Shown piece after piece: positions 25,466-34,415 of a stretch of DNA of 64,000 nucleotides (position 1 is the stretch's first letter; the number at the start of each line of letters is the position of its first letter). The DNA is from Halopiger djelfimassiliensis (GTDB lineage Archaea; Halobacteriota; Halobacteria; Halobacteriales; Natrialbaceae), in assembly GCF_000455365.1 (NCBI RefSeq), contig NZ_HG315685.1:517477-581476 (forward strand). The letters are read 5' to 3'. Under the pieces are notes generated by a model. It ran no database searches. It saw only the letters and a list, made by a program, of their open reading frames with translations, and was not told where the DNA came from. Both the position numbers and the translations under genes were made by a program.

Positions 25466-27535
25466 CTACTCCCTCGCGGGATCGTGCGTTTCGTACCACT
25501 TGAGGAGTTGCTCGAGCCGGTGGATCGCGCGATCCGGATCGCCGATGGTGTGGTGTTCGTCGGGGTAGACGACGAGCTTCGCGTCGACGCCTTGCTTGCG
25601 AACCGCGACGTAGAGCTGTTCGGACTGGGAGGGCGGACAGCGCCAGTCCTCGCCGCCGGCCATCACCAAAAGCGGCGTCTCGATCGCGTCGGCATCGAGA
25701 ACGGCCGAGGCGTCGTCGTAGGCGTCGGGGTTCTCCCACGGGAGCCCGAACTCGGCTTCCGTCAGGTTGTGGGTGTCGGCGGTGCCGAACGACGACCGCA
25801 GGTCGTAGATGCCGTGTTCGGGTGCCGCGGCCGCCAGCAGGTCCGTCTGCGTGACGAGATGCCCCTGGGCGATCCCACCGTACGAAAACCCGTAGCCGAA
25901 GACGCGGTCCGGATCGGCCCAGCCCCGGTCGACGAGCGACTCGACCCCGGCGACGATGTCGTCGACTTCGGCGGTCCCCCGCTGCCCGTCGAGCACCTCG
26001 GCGAACGCCGCCCCGCGGGAGGAGCCGCCGCGATAGTTCGGTCGGAACACCACGTAGCCGCGACTCGTCAGTGCGGCGTGGTCGAACCGGAACTCGGGTT
26101 CGTCGTAGGACAGCGGCCCGCCGTGGATCGCGACGACGACGGGGTGTGGGCCGTCGTCCTCGAGATCGGTGTCGGGAGGACGGTAGACGAGGCCGTCGAT
26201 CGTCCAGTCGTCGGACTCCCACTCGACGCGTCGGACCTCGGGCATGGGATACTCGTCGGTAAGTTCGGCGTTGACCCGCGAGAGCCGCCGGAGCGACGTC
26301 GGCTCGTCGTCCGCCGTCAGGTCGTCGACCGCGACGCTGTGGACGTCCGCGCCCGCTTGCGGATGCGAGAACACGAGCGCGGCCGTCGTTCCGTCCGCCG
26401 AGACGTCGAAGTGAGCGAGCGCGCGGTCGTTGCCCTGTGCCTCGAAGAGCCGTTCGACGGTCCCCTCGAGATCCGCACGCACGAGCCGCGTTCGTGCCTC
26501 GTCGCCGACGAGCGCGTACGCCGCGTCGTCGATCCACGCGAGGCCGGACTCGAACGCGACCGTTCGATCGAGCGACGCCGTCAACGCGTGAGAGTCCTCC
26601 CCGTCGTGGAAGTAGATCACGGCAGGGCGGTACCAGTCTTCCGTGTCCTTGCCGACGTACCCGAGGGTTCCGTCCGCTCGCCAGCGCGGGGCGTGACACC
26701 ACAGCTCGCCGTCGGTGAGTCGCTCGAGTCCCTCGCCGTCGGGATCGATCGTGTAGACGTCCCGGATCAGCGTGTCGTCGGGCCGCTCGAGGCGACAGGA
26801 GGTAAAGGCGATCCGGCCGGTCGGTCCCCAGCGCGGTGTCAGTCCGGCCATATCCTGAAAGGCACCGCCGCCGAAGGCGTCGTCGAGGCGTTCGATCCCG
26901 TCGCCCTCGAGATCGACGACGAAGAGGGAGGTGTTCACCTCGTCCGTCCAGCCGGAGCCGTCGACCTTGTGCTGGAGCCGCGTGGTCTCGATCGGGCCGC
27001 CCTCGCGCCGGCGCTCGAGGGCCGCGCGTTGCTCGTCGGTCGGATCGCGAGCGGCGACGACGAGCCGATCGCCGGCGGGCGACCAGTCGAACTCCGCGAC
27101 GCCGTCCTCCCGGTCGGTTACCTGTCTGGCGTCGCCGCCACGATCGAGGTCGAACAGCCATACCTGCCGGTTCGGCTCGTCGGCCGTCGTGTCGTTTTCG
27201 TCCGTCTCCGCATCCGCTTCGCTCGAGTCGTCGCCCGAGCGGCGACGCCGGCCAACGCGACGATCGACGTCGGTCTCACGGGCAGCGAGAAACGCGAGTC
27301 GCTCCCCCGATGGACCCCAAGCTGGGTCCGACGCACCCGCGACCGTCGTCAACCGGTGTGGCTCACGGGAGCCGTCGGTGGGAACGACGAAAAGCGATGA
27401 GAGTGCCTCGTCGTCCGTTTCGTCGTATTCGGTCGCGGTAAACGCGAGTCGCTCGCCGTCCGGTGCGATCGCGAGATCCGTGATCCGCGTGAGATCGTAA
27501 AACGCCTCGAGCGGGATTTCGGTCCGGTCGTTCAC
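25466..27535 (-). CDS. S9-family (prolyl oligopeptidase / acylaminoacyl-type) serine peptidase
   Basis: A 689-residue protein without signal peptide. The N-terminal two thirds is a WD40/TolB-like beta propeller ('ITDLAIAPDGERLAFTATEY', 'ASDPAWGPSGERLAFLAARE') carrying an acidic insert near residues 95-120. The C-terminal alpha/beta hydrolase (about 430-689) has the nucleophile in 'GYGFSYGGIAQGHLVTQ', the charge-relay His in 'YPDEHHTIGDPDRAIHR', and the oxyanion region 'VVAIHGGPLSYDEPEF'. It probably degrades oligopeptides or acylated peptides in the cytoplasm. It converges on pus10 with 11 bases between the stops. Confidence 0.9.
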   Translation of the reverse strand: MNDRTEIPLEAFYDLTRITDLAIAPDGERLAFTATEYDETDDEALSSLFVVPTDGSREPHRLTTVAGASDPAWGPSGERLAFLAARETDVDRRVGRRRRSGDDSSEADAETDENDTTADEPNRQVWLFDLDRGGDARQVTDREDGVAEFDWSPAGDRLVVAARDPTDEQRAALERRREGGPIETTRLQHKVDGSGWTDEVNTSLFVVDLEGDGIERLDDAFGGGAFQDMAGLTPRWGPTGRIAFTSCRLERPDDTLIRDVYTIDPDGEGLERLTDGELWCHAPRWRADGTLGYVGKDTEDWYRPAVIYFHDGEDSHALTASLDRTVAFESGLAWIDDAAYALVGDEARTRLVRADLEGTVERLFEAQGNDRALAHFDVSADGTTAALVFSHPQAGADVHSVAVDDLTADDEPTSLRRLSRVNAELTDEYPMPEVRRVEWESDDWTIDGLVYRPPDTDLEDDGPHPVVVAIHGGPLSYDEPEFRFDHAALTSRGYVVFRPNYRGGSSRGAAFAEVLDGQRGTAEVDDIVAGVESLVDRGWADPDRVFGYGFSYGGIAQGHLVTQTDLLAAAAPEHGIYDLRSSFGTADTHNLTEAEFGLPWENPDAYDDASAVLDADAIETPLLVMAGGEDWRCPPSQSEQLYVAVRKQGVDAKLVVYPDEHHTIGDPDRAIHRLEQLLKWYETHDPARE

Positions 27536-27922
27536 GTTCCGTACCTCTCAATCCAATATAATATTTATTGCGTGTGGGTGTGGACTGTTGGCATATATTC
27601 CGCCTAGTCATTCGTCGTCGCGGGTGCCTCGAGCGACGGAACAACGCAAAATGCGTCAGCGATGATCCGGGCAAACGCTGCCGTTCGTTCGGTTCGCGGA
27701 ACTCGCGGGCCGGGATAGTCCGCAAAGCGGGTCGCTATCGCCGGCCGATCCGGGTACGAGAGCACCTAGATCGGCCAGTACGGTACGCTTCGATCACGGG
27801 GGTTACGATCGACTGTCGTTGCAACGGAGGAATACCGATCAGTAACAGCTGTCATATAGACACCCATATAGCTATTATATTAATTCTTCATCCTTGAATA
27901 ACGGAATAAAAACGCATTCACG
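27536..27922. other. 387-base gap, probable promoter region of the phytase-like gene
   Basis: No gene is supported. The left end next to the S9 peptidase start is AT-rich ('tataatatttattg', about 27555), which suits that gene's promoter. The right end, about 27855-27900, is also AT-rich ('atatagctattatatta'), which suits a promoter for the ATG at 27923. The middle part is GC-rich without an open frame of convincing composition, and I see no repeat or tRNA in it. Confidence 0.4.
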
Positions 27923-28939
27923 ATGAACAGACGAAAATTCCTGGCGGTAACCGGGATGGGTGCAGCAAGCAGTTCGATCCCGTACTCGACGCTCTCTCGA
28001 GCCGAAGGGGAAAACGAAATCATCGAAGAGGAGTTTTTCACGCCCGAAAAAGGGACCAATATCGATACGCCGGCGGTCTGGCACGGAGACGACGAAGACC
28101 TGGTATTGGTCACGGCAAAGGAGAGCGACGAACTCGTGGTGTTCGACGCAAGCGACGGGGAGTACCGAGGGAGCATCGGATCCGAGGGGACCGATCTCGG
28201 CGAGTTTCAGCGCCCGAACGAGGTGTTCGTCATCGACGACCACGCCCTCGTCGTCGAACGGGATAATCGGCGGATTCAGGTGATTCGGCTGCCCGATCGC
28301 AAACCGCTCGGAACGTTCGGAGCGGACCGACTGCGCAAACCCTACGGCTGTACGGTCTTCCGAAGCTACTTCGGCTACGAACTGTTCGTGACTGACGATT
28401 ACGACGCCGCCGACGCCTCGGAACTGGACGAGCGCGTCAAGCATTACCGGTTCATGATGACGGAAAACGGCGTCGACGCACACCACGTCAAGACGTTCGG
28501 CGAGACCGAGAAACCGGGGGCCCTTTCCGAGGTCGAGACGATCTACGCCGATCCGGAATACGACCGGCTCGTGATTTCGGACGAACAGGCGACGGCGATC
28601 AAGCTGTACGATCTCTCGGGGAACTTCGTTTCCGTCGGCCCGACGATGTTCGACGACGATCCGGAGGGGCTCGATCTGTACACTGACGACGATACCGAGG
28701 GCTACTGGGTCTGTACCGATCAGATCGACGAGCGCAGCCGGTTCCACGTCTTCGACCGCGCCTCGTTCGACTATCAGGCCACGTTCCGCGGCGAACGAAC
28801 CGCGGACACGGACGGTGTCTGGCTCACGCAACGCGAGTTCGGGCCGTTCTCCGAGGGTGCGTTCTTCGCGGTTCACGCCGATCGTTCGGTCTCGGCGTTC
28901 GACTGGGATGACATCGAGGACGTCATCGAAGACGACTAA
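27923..28939 (+). CDS. Tat-exported beta-propeller protein, phytase-like
   Basis: A 338-residue protein. The leader 'MNRRKFLAVTGMGAASSSIP' has a twin-arginine motif with a weak hydrophobic core. The mature protein reads as repeated beta-propeller blades: 'DTPAVWHGDDEDLVLVTAKE', 'SDELVVFDASDGEYRGSIGS', 'RPNEVFVIDDHALVVERDNR', 'ADPEYDRLVISDEQATAIKL'. The 'DTPAVW' start and the blade pattern with acidic loops match calcium-dependent beta-propeller phytases (3-phytase family). If so, it releases phosphate from inositol phosphates outside the cell. NHL-type lactonases or plain propellers are alternatives. It stands alone between an AT-rich promoter region and rnhB. Confidence 0.7.
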   Translation: MNRRKFLAVTGMGAASSSIPYSTLSRAEGENEIIEEEFFTPEKGTNIDTPAVWHGDDEDLVLVTAKESDELVVFDASDGEYRGSIGSEGTDLGEFQRPNEVFVIDDHALVVERDNRRIQVIRLPDRKPLGTFGADRLRKPYGCTVFRSYFGYELFVTDDYDAADASELDERVKHYRFMMTENGVDAHHVKTFGETEKPGALSEVETIYADPEYDRLVISDEQATAIKLYDLSGNFVSVGPTMFDDDPEGLDLYTDDDTEGYWVCTDQIDERSRFHVFDRASFDYQATFRGERTADTDGVWLTQREFGPFSEGAFFAVHADRSVSAFDWDDIEDVIEDD

Positions 28940-29041
28940 CCGCGGCCGACGACGAGACGAGCGAACGCGATACTGAAGCGTCGTGGCCGGCCAATCGGCC
29001 GAGTCACAACCGTTTTGCGTTCGCCCTTCGATCGGGCGTGT

Positions 29042-29722
29042 ATGCCCTTTGGCGTCGACGAAGCGGGAAAAGGCCCGGCTCTGGGATCGATGTTCGCCGC
29101 GGCGGTTTACTGCGACGACCGGGACGTCCTTCCCGAGGGAATCGCGGATTCGAAGCGCCTCGAACCCGATCGACGCGAGGAACTGGCCGCGGCGATCCGC
29201 GCGGACGATCGCGTTCACGTCGGCGTCACCGAGGTCCCGCCGGCACGGATCGACGAGCCGGCGACGGACATGAACTCGCTGACCGTCGACGCCCACGCCG
29301 AAGCGATCGAGTCGGCGCTCGAGGGCTGTGACCCCGCCCGACTCGAGACCGACCCGGTTTCCGGGCTCTGTGACGCCTGCGACACCGACGCCGATCGGTT
29401 CGCCCGCCGGGTCGCCGACGCCTGCGCGGACCCGACTGCGGCCGGCCTCGAGATCGAAGCGCGCCACGGCGCGGACGACGACTCGGCCGTCGTCGGTGCG
29501 GCCAGCATCGTCGCCAAGGTCGAACGCGACGCCCACGTCGACGCCCTCGCCGCGGAGTACGGTCCGGTCGGCAGCGGCTATCCGAGCGATCCGACGACCC
29601 GCGAGTTCCTCGAGACCTACGTCGACGAACACGGCACCCTCCCGCCGTTCGCGCGGGAATCGTGGTCGACCTGCGAGGACGTCCTCGCGGCGGCTCAACA
29701 GACCGGACTCGAGCAGTTTTGA
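29042..29722 (+). CDS. rnhB: Ribonuclease HII
   Basis: A 226-residue protein from ATG 29042 (MPFGVDEAGKGPALGSMFAA). The catalytic acidic residues are visible in 'GVDEAGKGPALG' (Asp and Glu) and in 'LEIEARHGADDDSAVVGAAS', with the typical 'SIVAKVERDAHVDALAAEYG' and 'GSGYPSDPTTREFLETYV' following. It removes RNA from RNA:DNA hybrids and single ribonucleotides in DNA. The length is normal for archaeal enzymes. An upstream in-frame start at 29015 is not needed. Neighbours give no operon information. Confidence 0.95.
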   Translation: MPFGVDEAGKGPALGSMFAAAVYCDDRDVLPEGIADSKRLEPDRREELAAAIRADDRVHVGVTEVPPARIDEPATDMNSLTVDAHAEAIESALEGCDPARLETDPVSGLCDACDTDADRFARRVADACADPTAAGLEIEARHGADDDSAVVGAASIVAKVERDAHVDALAAEYGPVGSGYPSDPTTREFLETYVDEHGTLPPFARESWSTCEDVLAAAQQTGLEQF

Positions 29723-29898
29723 GGGACGCCCGGGTGATCCGACCCGTTCGGTGCCAGCGCCCGCTACGGCCGTCCGCGTTGGATCGATCGCCGACGGAGT
29801 AACCGGGTCACGATGGGTCGCATCGTCGGAAGCACCCGAAAGTGTTCACGCCCGATCACGTTCGGAGATGTTATATTTTGGACTTCTACATCAATAGT

Positions 29899-30132
29899 AT
29901 GATCAAATCGATCGGCGGTGCGATTATGGACGTCTTGCTCGGACGGTTGCTCGTGACCGTCGTACTGGTGGTGCCGGTGCTGGCCGTTAGCTTCCTGTTG
30001 GCCGGCGGGACGGAGGTGCTCATCTCTCTCGGACTTTCCAGAAACGTAGCCGGGACGATCACCGCCGCGTTGGCCACGATCGGCAGCATCGCCGGATTGG
30101 CGGCGTTCGGTTACTACCTGATCGACTGGTAG
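29899..30132 (+). CDS. Small two-helix membrane protein
   Basis: The ATG at 29899 (MIKSIGGAIMDVLLGRLLVT) gives 77 residues; the ATG at 29926 is also possible. Two hydrophobic segments are visible, about 10-35 ('LLVTVVLVVPVLAVSFLLAG') and about 48-74 ('GTITAALATIGSIAGLAAFG'). An AT-rich stretch about 25-30 bases upstream ('atgttatattttgg') looks like a TATA box, supporting the start. No family recognised. The exchanger gene at 30184 follows by 51 bases on the same strand. Confidence 0.65.
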   Translation: MIKSIGGAIMDVLLGRLLVTVVLVVPVLAVSFLLAGGTEVLISLGLSRNVAGTITAALATIGSIAGLAAFGYYLIDW

Positions 30133-30183
30133 TCGTCGGTACCTGTCGACCGTTTTATACGCTCCGCGTGCACAGGACCGAGC

Positions 30184-31194
30184 ATGCTCGACGTGCTCTC
30201 GCTTCTCGCGCTCGCTGCGGTCGCGACGGCTGTCGTCTGGAAGGGCAGTACGTGGCTCGAGACGTCCGCCGATCGGATCGCGGTCGGCTACGGCGTGCCG
30301 GCGGTCGTACAGGGGGCGATCATCGCCGCCGCGGGCTCGAGCATGCCGGAACTGGTGAGCGTATTGCTTTCGACGCTGTTGCACGAGGAGTTCGAGATCG
30401 GGGTCGGTGCGATCGTCGGCTCCGCGGTGTTCAACCTGCTTGTCGTCCCGGCCGCCGCCGTCCTCGCGGGCGACGGCGAGATGTCGACAGGGCGGGATCT
30501 GGTGTACAAGGAGGCGCTGTTTTACATGCTCTCGGTCGCCGCCCTCCTGTTGACGTTCTCGCTCGCAGTCATCTACAACCCTCAGGCCGGGACGGGCATT
30601 CAGGGGACCGTCACGCGGCCGCTCGCGCTGTTCCCGCTGGTCCTGTACGGGCTTTACGTGTTCACGCAGTACCTCGATACTGCCGAGCACGACGGCGAGA
30701 CCGACGGCAGCGTCGATCTCCCTCGAGCCTGGCTGTGGTTCCTGCTCGGACTGGTGCTGATCATCGTCGGCGTCGAGGGACTCGTCCGGGCCGCGATCGG
30801 CCTCGGTGAGGCCTTCGGGACGCCCGCGTTCCTGTGGGGGATGACCGTCGTCGCCGCCGGCTCGAGCATCCCCGACGCGTTCGTCAGCGTCGCCGCCGCC
30901 CGCTCGGGCCGACCCTCGGTCAGTCTCGCGAACGTGCTCGGCAGCAACATCTTCGATCTGCTCGTGGCGGTTCCCGTCGGCGTGTTGGTCGCCGGGACGC
31001 TGGCTATCACCTTCGCACACATCGTCCCGATGATGGGATTTCTGATCCTCGCGACGATCGTCTTCTTTACGATCGTCCGGACCGACATGCTCCTGACCGA
31101 ACGGGAGGGCTGGATGCTGCTCGTGCTGTACGGCTTTTTCGCCGCGTGGCTGGTGCTCGAGAGCGTCGGCGCGACGGACGTCGTCCCGACCTGA
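30184..31194 (+). CDS. Sodium:calcium antiporter family (CaCA) membrane protein
   Basis: A 336-residue protein with about ten membrane helices in two inverted halves, each carrying the alpha-repeat signature: 'AAAGSSMPELVSVLLSTLLH' with 'VGAIVGSAVFNLLVV' in the first and 'VAAGSSIPDAFVSVAAARSG' with 'LANVLGSNIFDLLVA' in the second. The acidic residue in each half (GSSMPE and GSSIPD) coordinates cations in this family. It probably exchanges calcium or another cation for sodium or protons, which suits a high-salt cell. The acidic loop between halves ('EHDGETDGSVDLPRA') is short, so there is no large regulatory domain. Confidence 0.92.
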   Translation: MLDVLSLLALAAVATAVVWKGSTWLETSADRIAVGYGVPAVVQGAIIAAAGSSMPELVSVLLSTLLHEEFEIGVGAIVGSAVFNLLVVPAAAVLAGDGEMSTGRDLVYKEALFYMLSVAALLLTFSLAVIYNPQAGTGIQGTVTRPLALFPLVLYGLYVFTQYLDTAEHDGETDGSVDLPRAWLWFLLGLVLIIVGVEGLVRAAIGLGEAFGTPAFLWGMTVVAAGSSIPDAFVSVAAARSGRPSVSLANVLGSNIFDLLVAVPVGVLVAGTLAITFAHIVPMMGFLILATIVFFTIVRTDMLLTEREGWMLLVLYGFFAAWLVLESVGATDVVPT

Positions 31195-31294
31195 ACCCGC
31201 CGCCTCCGACGGGTCACTGGGACGCTCGGCAGTGAACCGGTTGCAGTCACAGGGTAACGGCTTTTGCCCGTCGCGGCCGCCAGCTCCCGCCGCG

Positions 31295-31402
31295 ATGGCT
31301 CGCTGCACTAACTGCGATAGTCCGGTCTCGTTCGACTTCGTGCGTGCGTACGGCGACGACGACACCGTCGACTGGTGTCCGCGGTGTCGCGACGACGCCT
31401 GA
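31295..31402 (+). CDS. 35-residue zinc-finger microprotein
   Basis: From ATG 31295 the frame reads MARCTNCDSPVSFDFVRAYG then 'DDDTVDWCPRCRDDA' and TGA. Two CxxC knuckles flank a short beta hairpin, the layout of a widespread haloarchaeal zinc-finger microprotein family. The decayed copy at 19935 has the same 'F-R-V-F/Y-GD' centre. It is far below usual gene-calling length but its cysteine spacing makes chance unlikely. It lies 19 bases from the end of convergent secD. Function unknown. Confidence 0.7.
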   Translation: MARCTNCDSPVSFDFVRAYGDDDTVDWCPRCRDDA

Positions 31403-31421
31403 AAAAGCGGAACTGGAGCGA

Positions 31422-33065
31422 CTACCTGTCGGTCAGCAGCCGCTGGAGGATGTCCCCGTAGGCGGGACGGGTGATGAGCACGCCGACGAGGACGCCGAGG
31501 ATCGTGATGATCGCGAACCCGCGCAGGTCGCCGAGGCTCAACACGGCCAGCGGCGACATGGCGACGATCGTCGTCGCGGCGGCGGCGCCGATCACCCAGA
31601 ACGCCTTGCGGAATCGCGACTCGAACACCCGCTGGGAGCTGACGTCGCCCTGATCTCTCACCTCGTCGGCGATGATGACCAGGTCGTCGACCCCCGTACC
31701 GACGACCGCGATGAACCCGGCGACGTGGGAGAGATCCAGCGGCATGCGGATCGCCGCCACGAAGCCGAGCAGGATGACCACCTCCGCCAGCGCGGTGAGG
31801 ATCATCGGTATGGCGACCCGGGGGTCACGGTACCGCACGAAGACCGTCCCGCTGACGGTCAGCACCGAGATCACGCCGATGATCAGCGAGTACAGCTTGA
31901 ACTGGTCGGCCAGCGCCGGCTCGATCGAGTACGTCTGCTGGCGATCGAAATCCAGCGGCGCGGTCAGCGCGCCCGATTTCAGGTTGACCGACAGCGAGTG
32001 GGCGGCCTGCTGGCTCGGAACGGTCATCTCGAAGCTGGGATCGTTCGTCCAGTCCCCGGACCGGAGGCCCGGAGCGAGACCACTACCCATGCTGTGTGCG
32101 TCGATGACCTCGCCGTCGACCACGGTGAGCAGACACCACTGCGGTTGATCGTGGTCGAAGTTGAACTCGCCGGCTTCCCGGTCGTGAATCGAGCACTCAC
32201 CGACCCCTTCGGAGGTAAAGCCGTACTCGTTCATCGCCGTCTGGTACTCCTCGGCGGGGCTGGTTCCGTCCGGCCCCGCGGTGTCGTCGACGGTGACCGG
32301 AACGTAGTGGCGCTCCAGTCGTCCCGGTGGGTTGTCGAACGACGCCGATCCGATCTTGCGGAACTGATCGCCCCGGAGCACCGTCTCGTTGGTCTGGTTA
32401 CCGCTTTCGTCCGGGTAGTACGCGACGATCTGGACGTTGCCGCGTTCGGTCAACACCTGCCGGAGTTCGCCGGGGCTCATCCCGGGCACTTCGGTAACGA
32501 TGTAGTACTCGCCGCCGGCGGTCGCCTGCTGGTAGGCTGTACCGCCGCTGAGCCCGCCCTTGTTGATCCGCAACTCGATCGTCCGGATGATCTCGTCGCG
32601 CGTTTCCTGGGTGACGCCGTCCTCGATGTCGTCCTCGGTGACGTCGAGGCCGGCTTCCTGCAGGGCGGCGGCGAACTCCGCGTGGGTTACCTCGTCGGAG
32701 AACAGTTCGGCGGTAAAGCTGTTCTCGGACTCGTGGTACCGAACCTCCACGTCGACCGGCTCGAGATCGGCGTTCTCGTAGTCGTACTCTATCAGCGCCG
32801 ATTCGACCTCGGAGACCCCGTCGGATTCGATATCGAGGTCGGAGGCCGTCATACCGACCGGCGGGGCGCTGATACGGGTTCCGCCGTCGAGGTTGAGGCC
32901 GTACTCGAGGTTGGTCGGGTTGTCGTCGACGCTCTCGTTGTCCCCGACGTAGCTGTCGTCGGCCATGAGACCGCCGGGGATAAACAGCGCGACGAGCGCG
33001 AAGCTGACGAAAACCACGAGCAGCAGGTTTCGCCAGTGTTCCTTGACGAACGCGATCGGATTCAT
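31422..33065 (-). CDS. secD: Protein-export membrane protein SecD
   Basis: A 547-residue protein. TM1 lies near residues 13-32 ('NLLLVVFVSFALVALFIPGG') and is followed by 'LEYGLNLDGGTRISAPP', the D1 motif of SecD, then a large extracytoplasmic domain to about residue 370. Five more membrane helices follow, with the D5/D6-type motif 'GVISVLTVSGTVFVRYRDPR' and 'VGTGVDDLVIIADEVRDQ'. SecD and SecF use the ion gradient to help pull secreted proteins through the Sec channel. The start overlaps the secF stop by 4 bases (ATGA). Archaea lack SecA, so the mechanism differs from the bacterial one. Confidence 0.95.
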   Translation of the reverse strand: MNPIAFVKEHWRNLLLVVFVSFALVALFIPGGLMADDSYVGDNESVDDNPTNLEYGLNLDGGTRISAPPVGMTASDLDIESDGVSEVESALIEYDYENADLEPVDVEVRYHESENSFTAELFSDEVTHAEFAAALQEAGLDVTEDDIEDGVTQETRDEIIRTIELRINKGGLSGGTAYQQATAGGEYYIVTEVPGMSPGELRQVLTERGNVQIVAYYPDESGNQTNETVLRGDQFRKIGSASFDNPPGRLERHYVPVTVDDTAGPDGTSPAEEYQTAMNEYGFTSEGVGECSIHDREAGEFNFDHDQPQWCLLTVVDGEVIDAHSMGSGLAPGLRSGDWTNDPSFEMTVPSQQAAHSLSVNLKSGALTAPLDFDRQQTYSIEPALADQFKLYSLIIGVISVLTVSGTVFVRYRDPRVAIPMILTALAEVVILLGFVAAIRMPLDLSHVAGFIAVVGTGVDDLVIIADEVRDQGDVSSQRVFESRFRKAFWVIGAAAATTIVAMSPLAVLSLGDLRGFAIITILGVLVGVLITRPAYGDILQRLLTDR

Positions 33066-33937
33066 GATCTCACCCCGTGGAACTTGTACCAGCGAAGCAG
33101 GCTCAGGTTCAGCATGTACGTGTTCATCAGGTCAGCCGCGAGGCCGACAAAGAGGATGATCCCGATCGATGCGAGCAACTGGACGCCGAACAGCCACGCG
33201 GCGATCCCCATCACGAGCATCGCGGACATCGACGTGATCGTCATCGTCACGCCGGTCCGCATCGCGCGGTAGGTACTCTCGTAGAAGTCCCCGCTGCGAC
33301 GCAGGACGTGGTTGTTCAACAGGATGTCCGAGTCGACCGAGTAACCGATCAACATCAACAGCGCGGCGACCGTCCCGAGCGAGAGCGGAATGCCGGTGAT
33401 CGCCATGAACGCAAGCGGGATCACGAGATCCGAAAACGCCGAGGCGACGATCGCGATCGACGGGACGAACGTCCGAAACAGCAAGAACGCGATAGCGCTC
33501 ATCCCGACGAACGCGACGACGAGACCGAGCAATGCCGTCTGCTGGGTCTGCTGTCCGAAACTCGCCGAGGTCGAGGAGACCTGCTGAATGATAGCGGCGT
33601 CCCCGTCCTGACCGAGATTGGCCTCGGCCTGATCGCTCAACTCCTCCTGATCGGTCGAGGCGAACTGGACGATATACTGGTTGTCGGCCTGTGTCGACCG
33701 GACCGATTCGGGCTCTTCGTCGAACGCACCCGGAATATCCGCTTTCTGCGTCGTCGTCTGGACGGTCAGTTCCGTCCCACCTGCGAAGTCCATCCCCAGC
33801 TGAACCGGTGTTCCGTACACCAGAAACGACCCGCTGAGGACGATCAATGCGACCGCAAGAACTGCGAGCGGAACCGCCACGAGTTGGCGGTTACTGTACC
33901 GGGTGTAATCGATCTCCGGTACGTCGAAATACCCCAT
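33062..33937 (-). CDS. secF: Protein-export membrane protein SecF
   Basis: A 291-residue protein. TM1 is near residues 15-40; 'PVQLGMDFAGGTELTVQ' is the D1-like motif; an extracytoplasmic domain follows to about residue 130; then five membrane helices include 'LLMLIGYSVDSDILLNNHVL', the SecF signature with conserved Asp residues, and 'RTGVTMTITSMSAMLVMGI'. It forms a complex with SecD at the Sec channel. It is the first gene of a two-gene leftward operon and is translationally coupled to secD. The length is normal for archaeal SecF. Confidence 0.95.
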   Translation of the reverse strand: MGYFDVPEIDYTRYSNRQLVAVPLAVLAVALIVLSGSFLVYGTPVQLGMDFAGGTELTVQTTTQKADIPGAFDEEPESVRSTQADNQYIVQFASTDQEELSDQAEANLGQDGDAAIIQQVSSTSASFGQQTQQTALLGLVVAFVGMSAIAFLLFRTFVPSIAIVASAFSDLVIPLAFMAITGIPLSLGTVAALLMLIGYSVDSDILLNNHVLRRSGDFYESTYRAMRTGVTMTITSMSAMLVMGIAAWLFGVQLLASIGIILFVGLAADLMNTYMLNLSLLRWYKFHGVRS

Positions 33938-34055
33938 GTACCGGATATCTGGAAGTCAGCCGAAGTAAGCCTTCTCAATTTCTACAGCATGTTTCGTACC
34001 GAACAGTACCGGGCAATACGGAGGCCTGAAACGTCTCGAGCCCGTAGATCCGGCC

Positions 34056-34409
34056 ATGACCGCCGAGTCAGAACGCCGGTCCGACCGAACCGGGACGGAC
34101 GCGGCCGATCGGGTCGTGATATCGTATCCCGCGGATCTCTCGGAGTGGGGACGATTTCAGGTGGAGAAGCCGTCGTTTCGCGCGTTCCTGCGGAAGACCC
34201 GCGACCGGGTCCGCGAGGGCGACCGCTGGGAGGAGTTCGTCGGCGTCGGCTGCTGTGGCAACACGCTCGACGTCCCGCTGCGCGTCGAACGCGTCGAGGG
34301 CGGGAGCTACGTCGGCGAGGAGACCGACATCAGCTACGAGGTCCGCGAGGCCTGCGGGATCGAGGGTAGCTGGCGGGTCCAAAGCGAAGACGGACCCAAC
34401 CGGGCCTGA
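34056..34409 (+). CDS. Haloarchaeal hypothetical protein with Cys-Cys motif
   Basis: A 117-residue soluble protein starting MTAESERRSDRTGTDAADRV. The middle reads 'GRFQVEKPSFRAFLRKTRDR' and 'FVGVGCCGNTLDVPLRVERV', with a single further Cys in 'VREACGIEG'. It is probably a small beta-rich domain, and the CC pair could bind metal or form a disulfide, though neither is shown. I do not recognise the family. It converges on the DUF5812-like gene with 6 bases between the stops. Confidence 0.65.
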   Translation: MTAESERRSDRTGTDAADRVVISYPADLSEWGRFQVEKPSFRAFLRKTRDRVREGDRWEEFVGVGCCGNTLDVPLRVERVEGGSYVGEETDISYEVREACGIEGSWRVQSEDGPNRA

Positions 34410-34415
34410 CCCCGC

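Noticed and set aside
22773..27161. A single minus-strand open frame of nearly 4.4 kb
   Set aside because: Only its last 1.1 kb (22773-23882) is a real gene. The upstream part is the antisense shadow of pus10 and an off-frame shadow of the S9 peptidase; its composition is Arg-rich and shows no motif.
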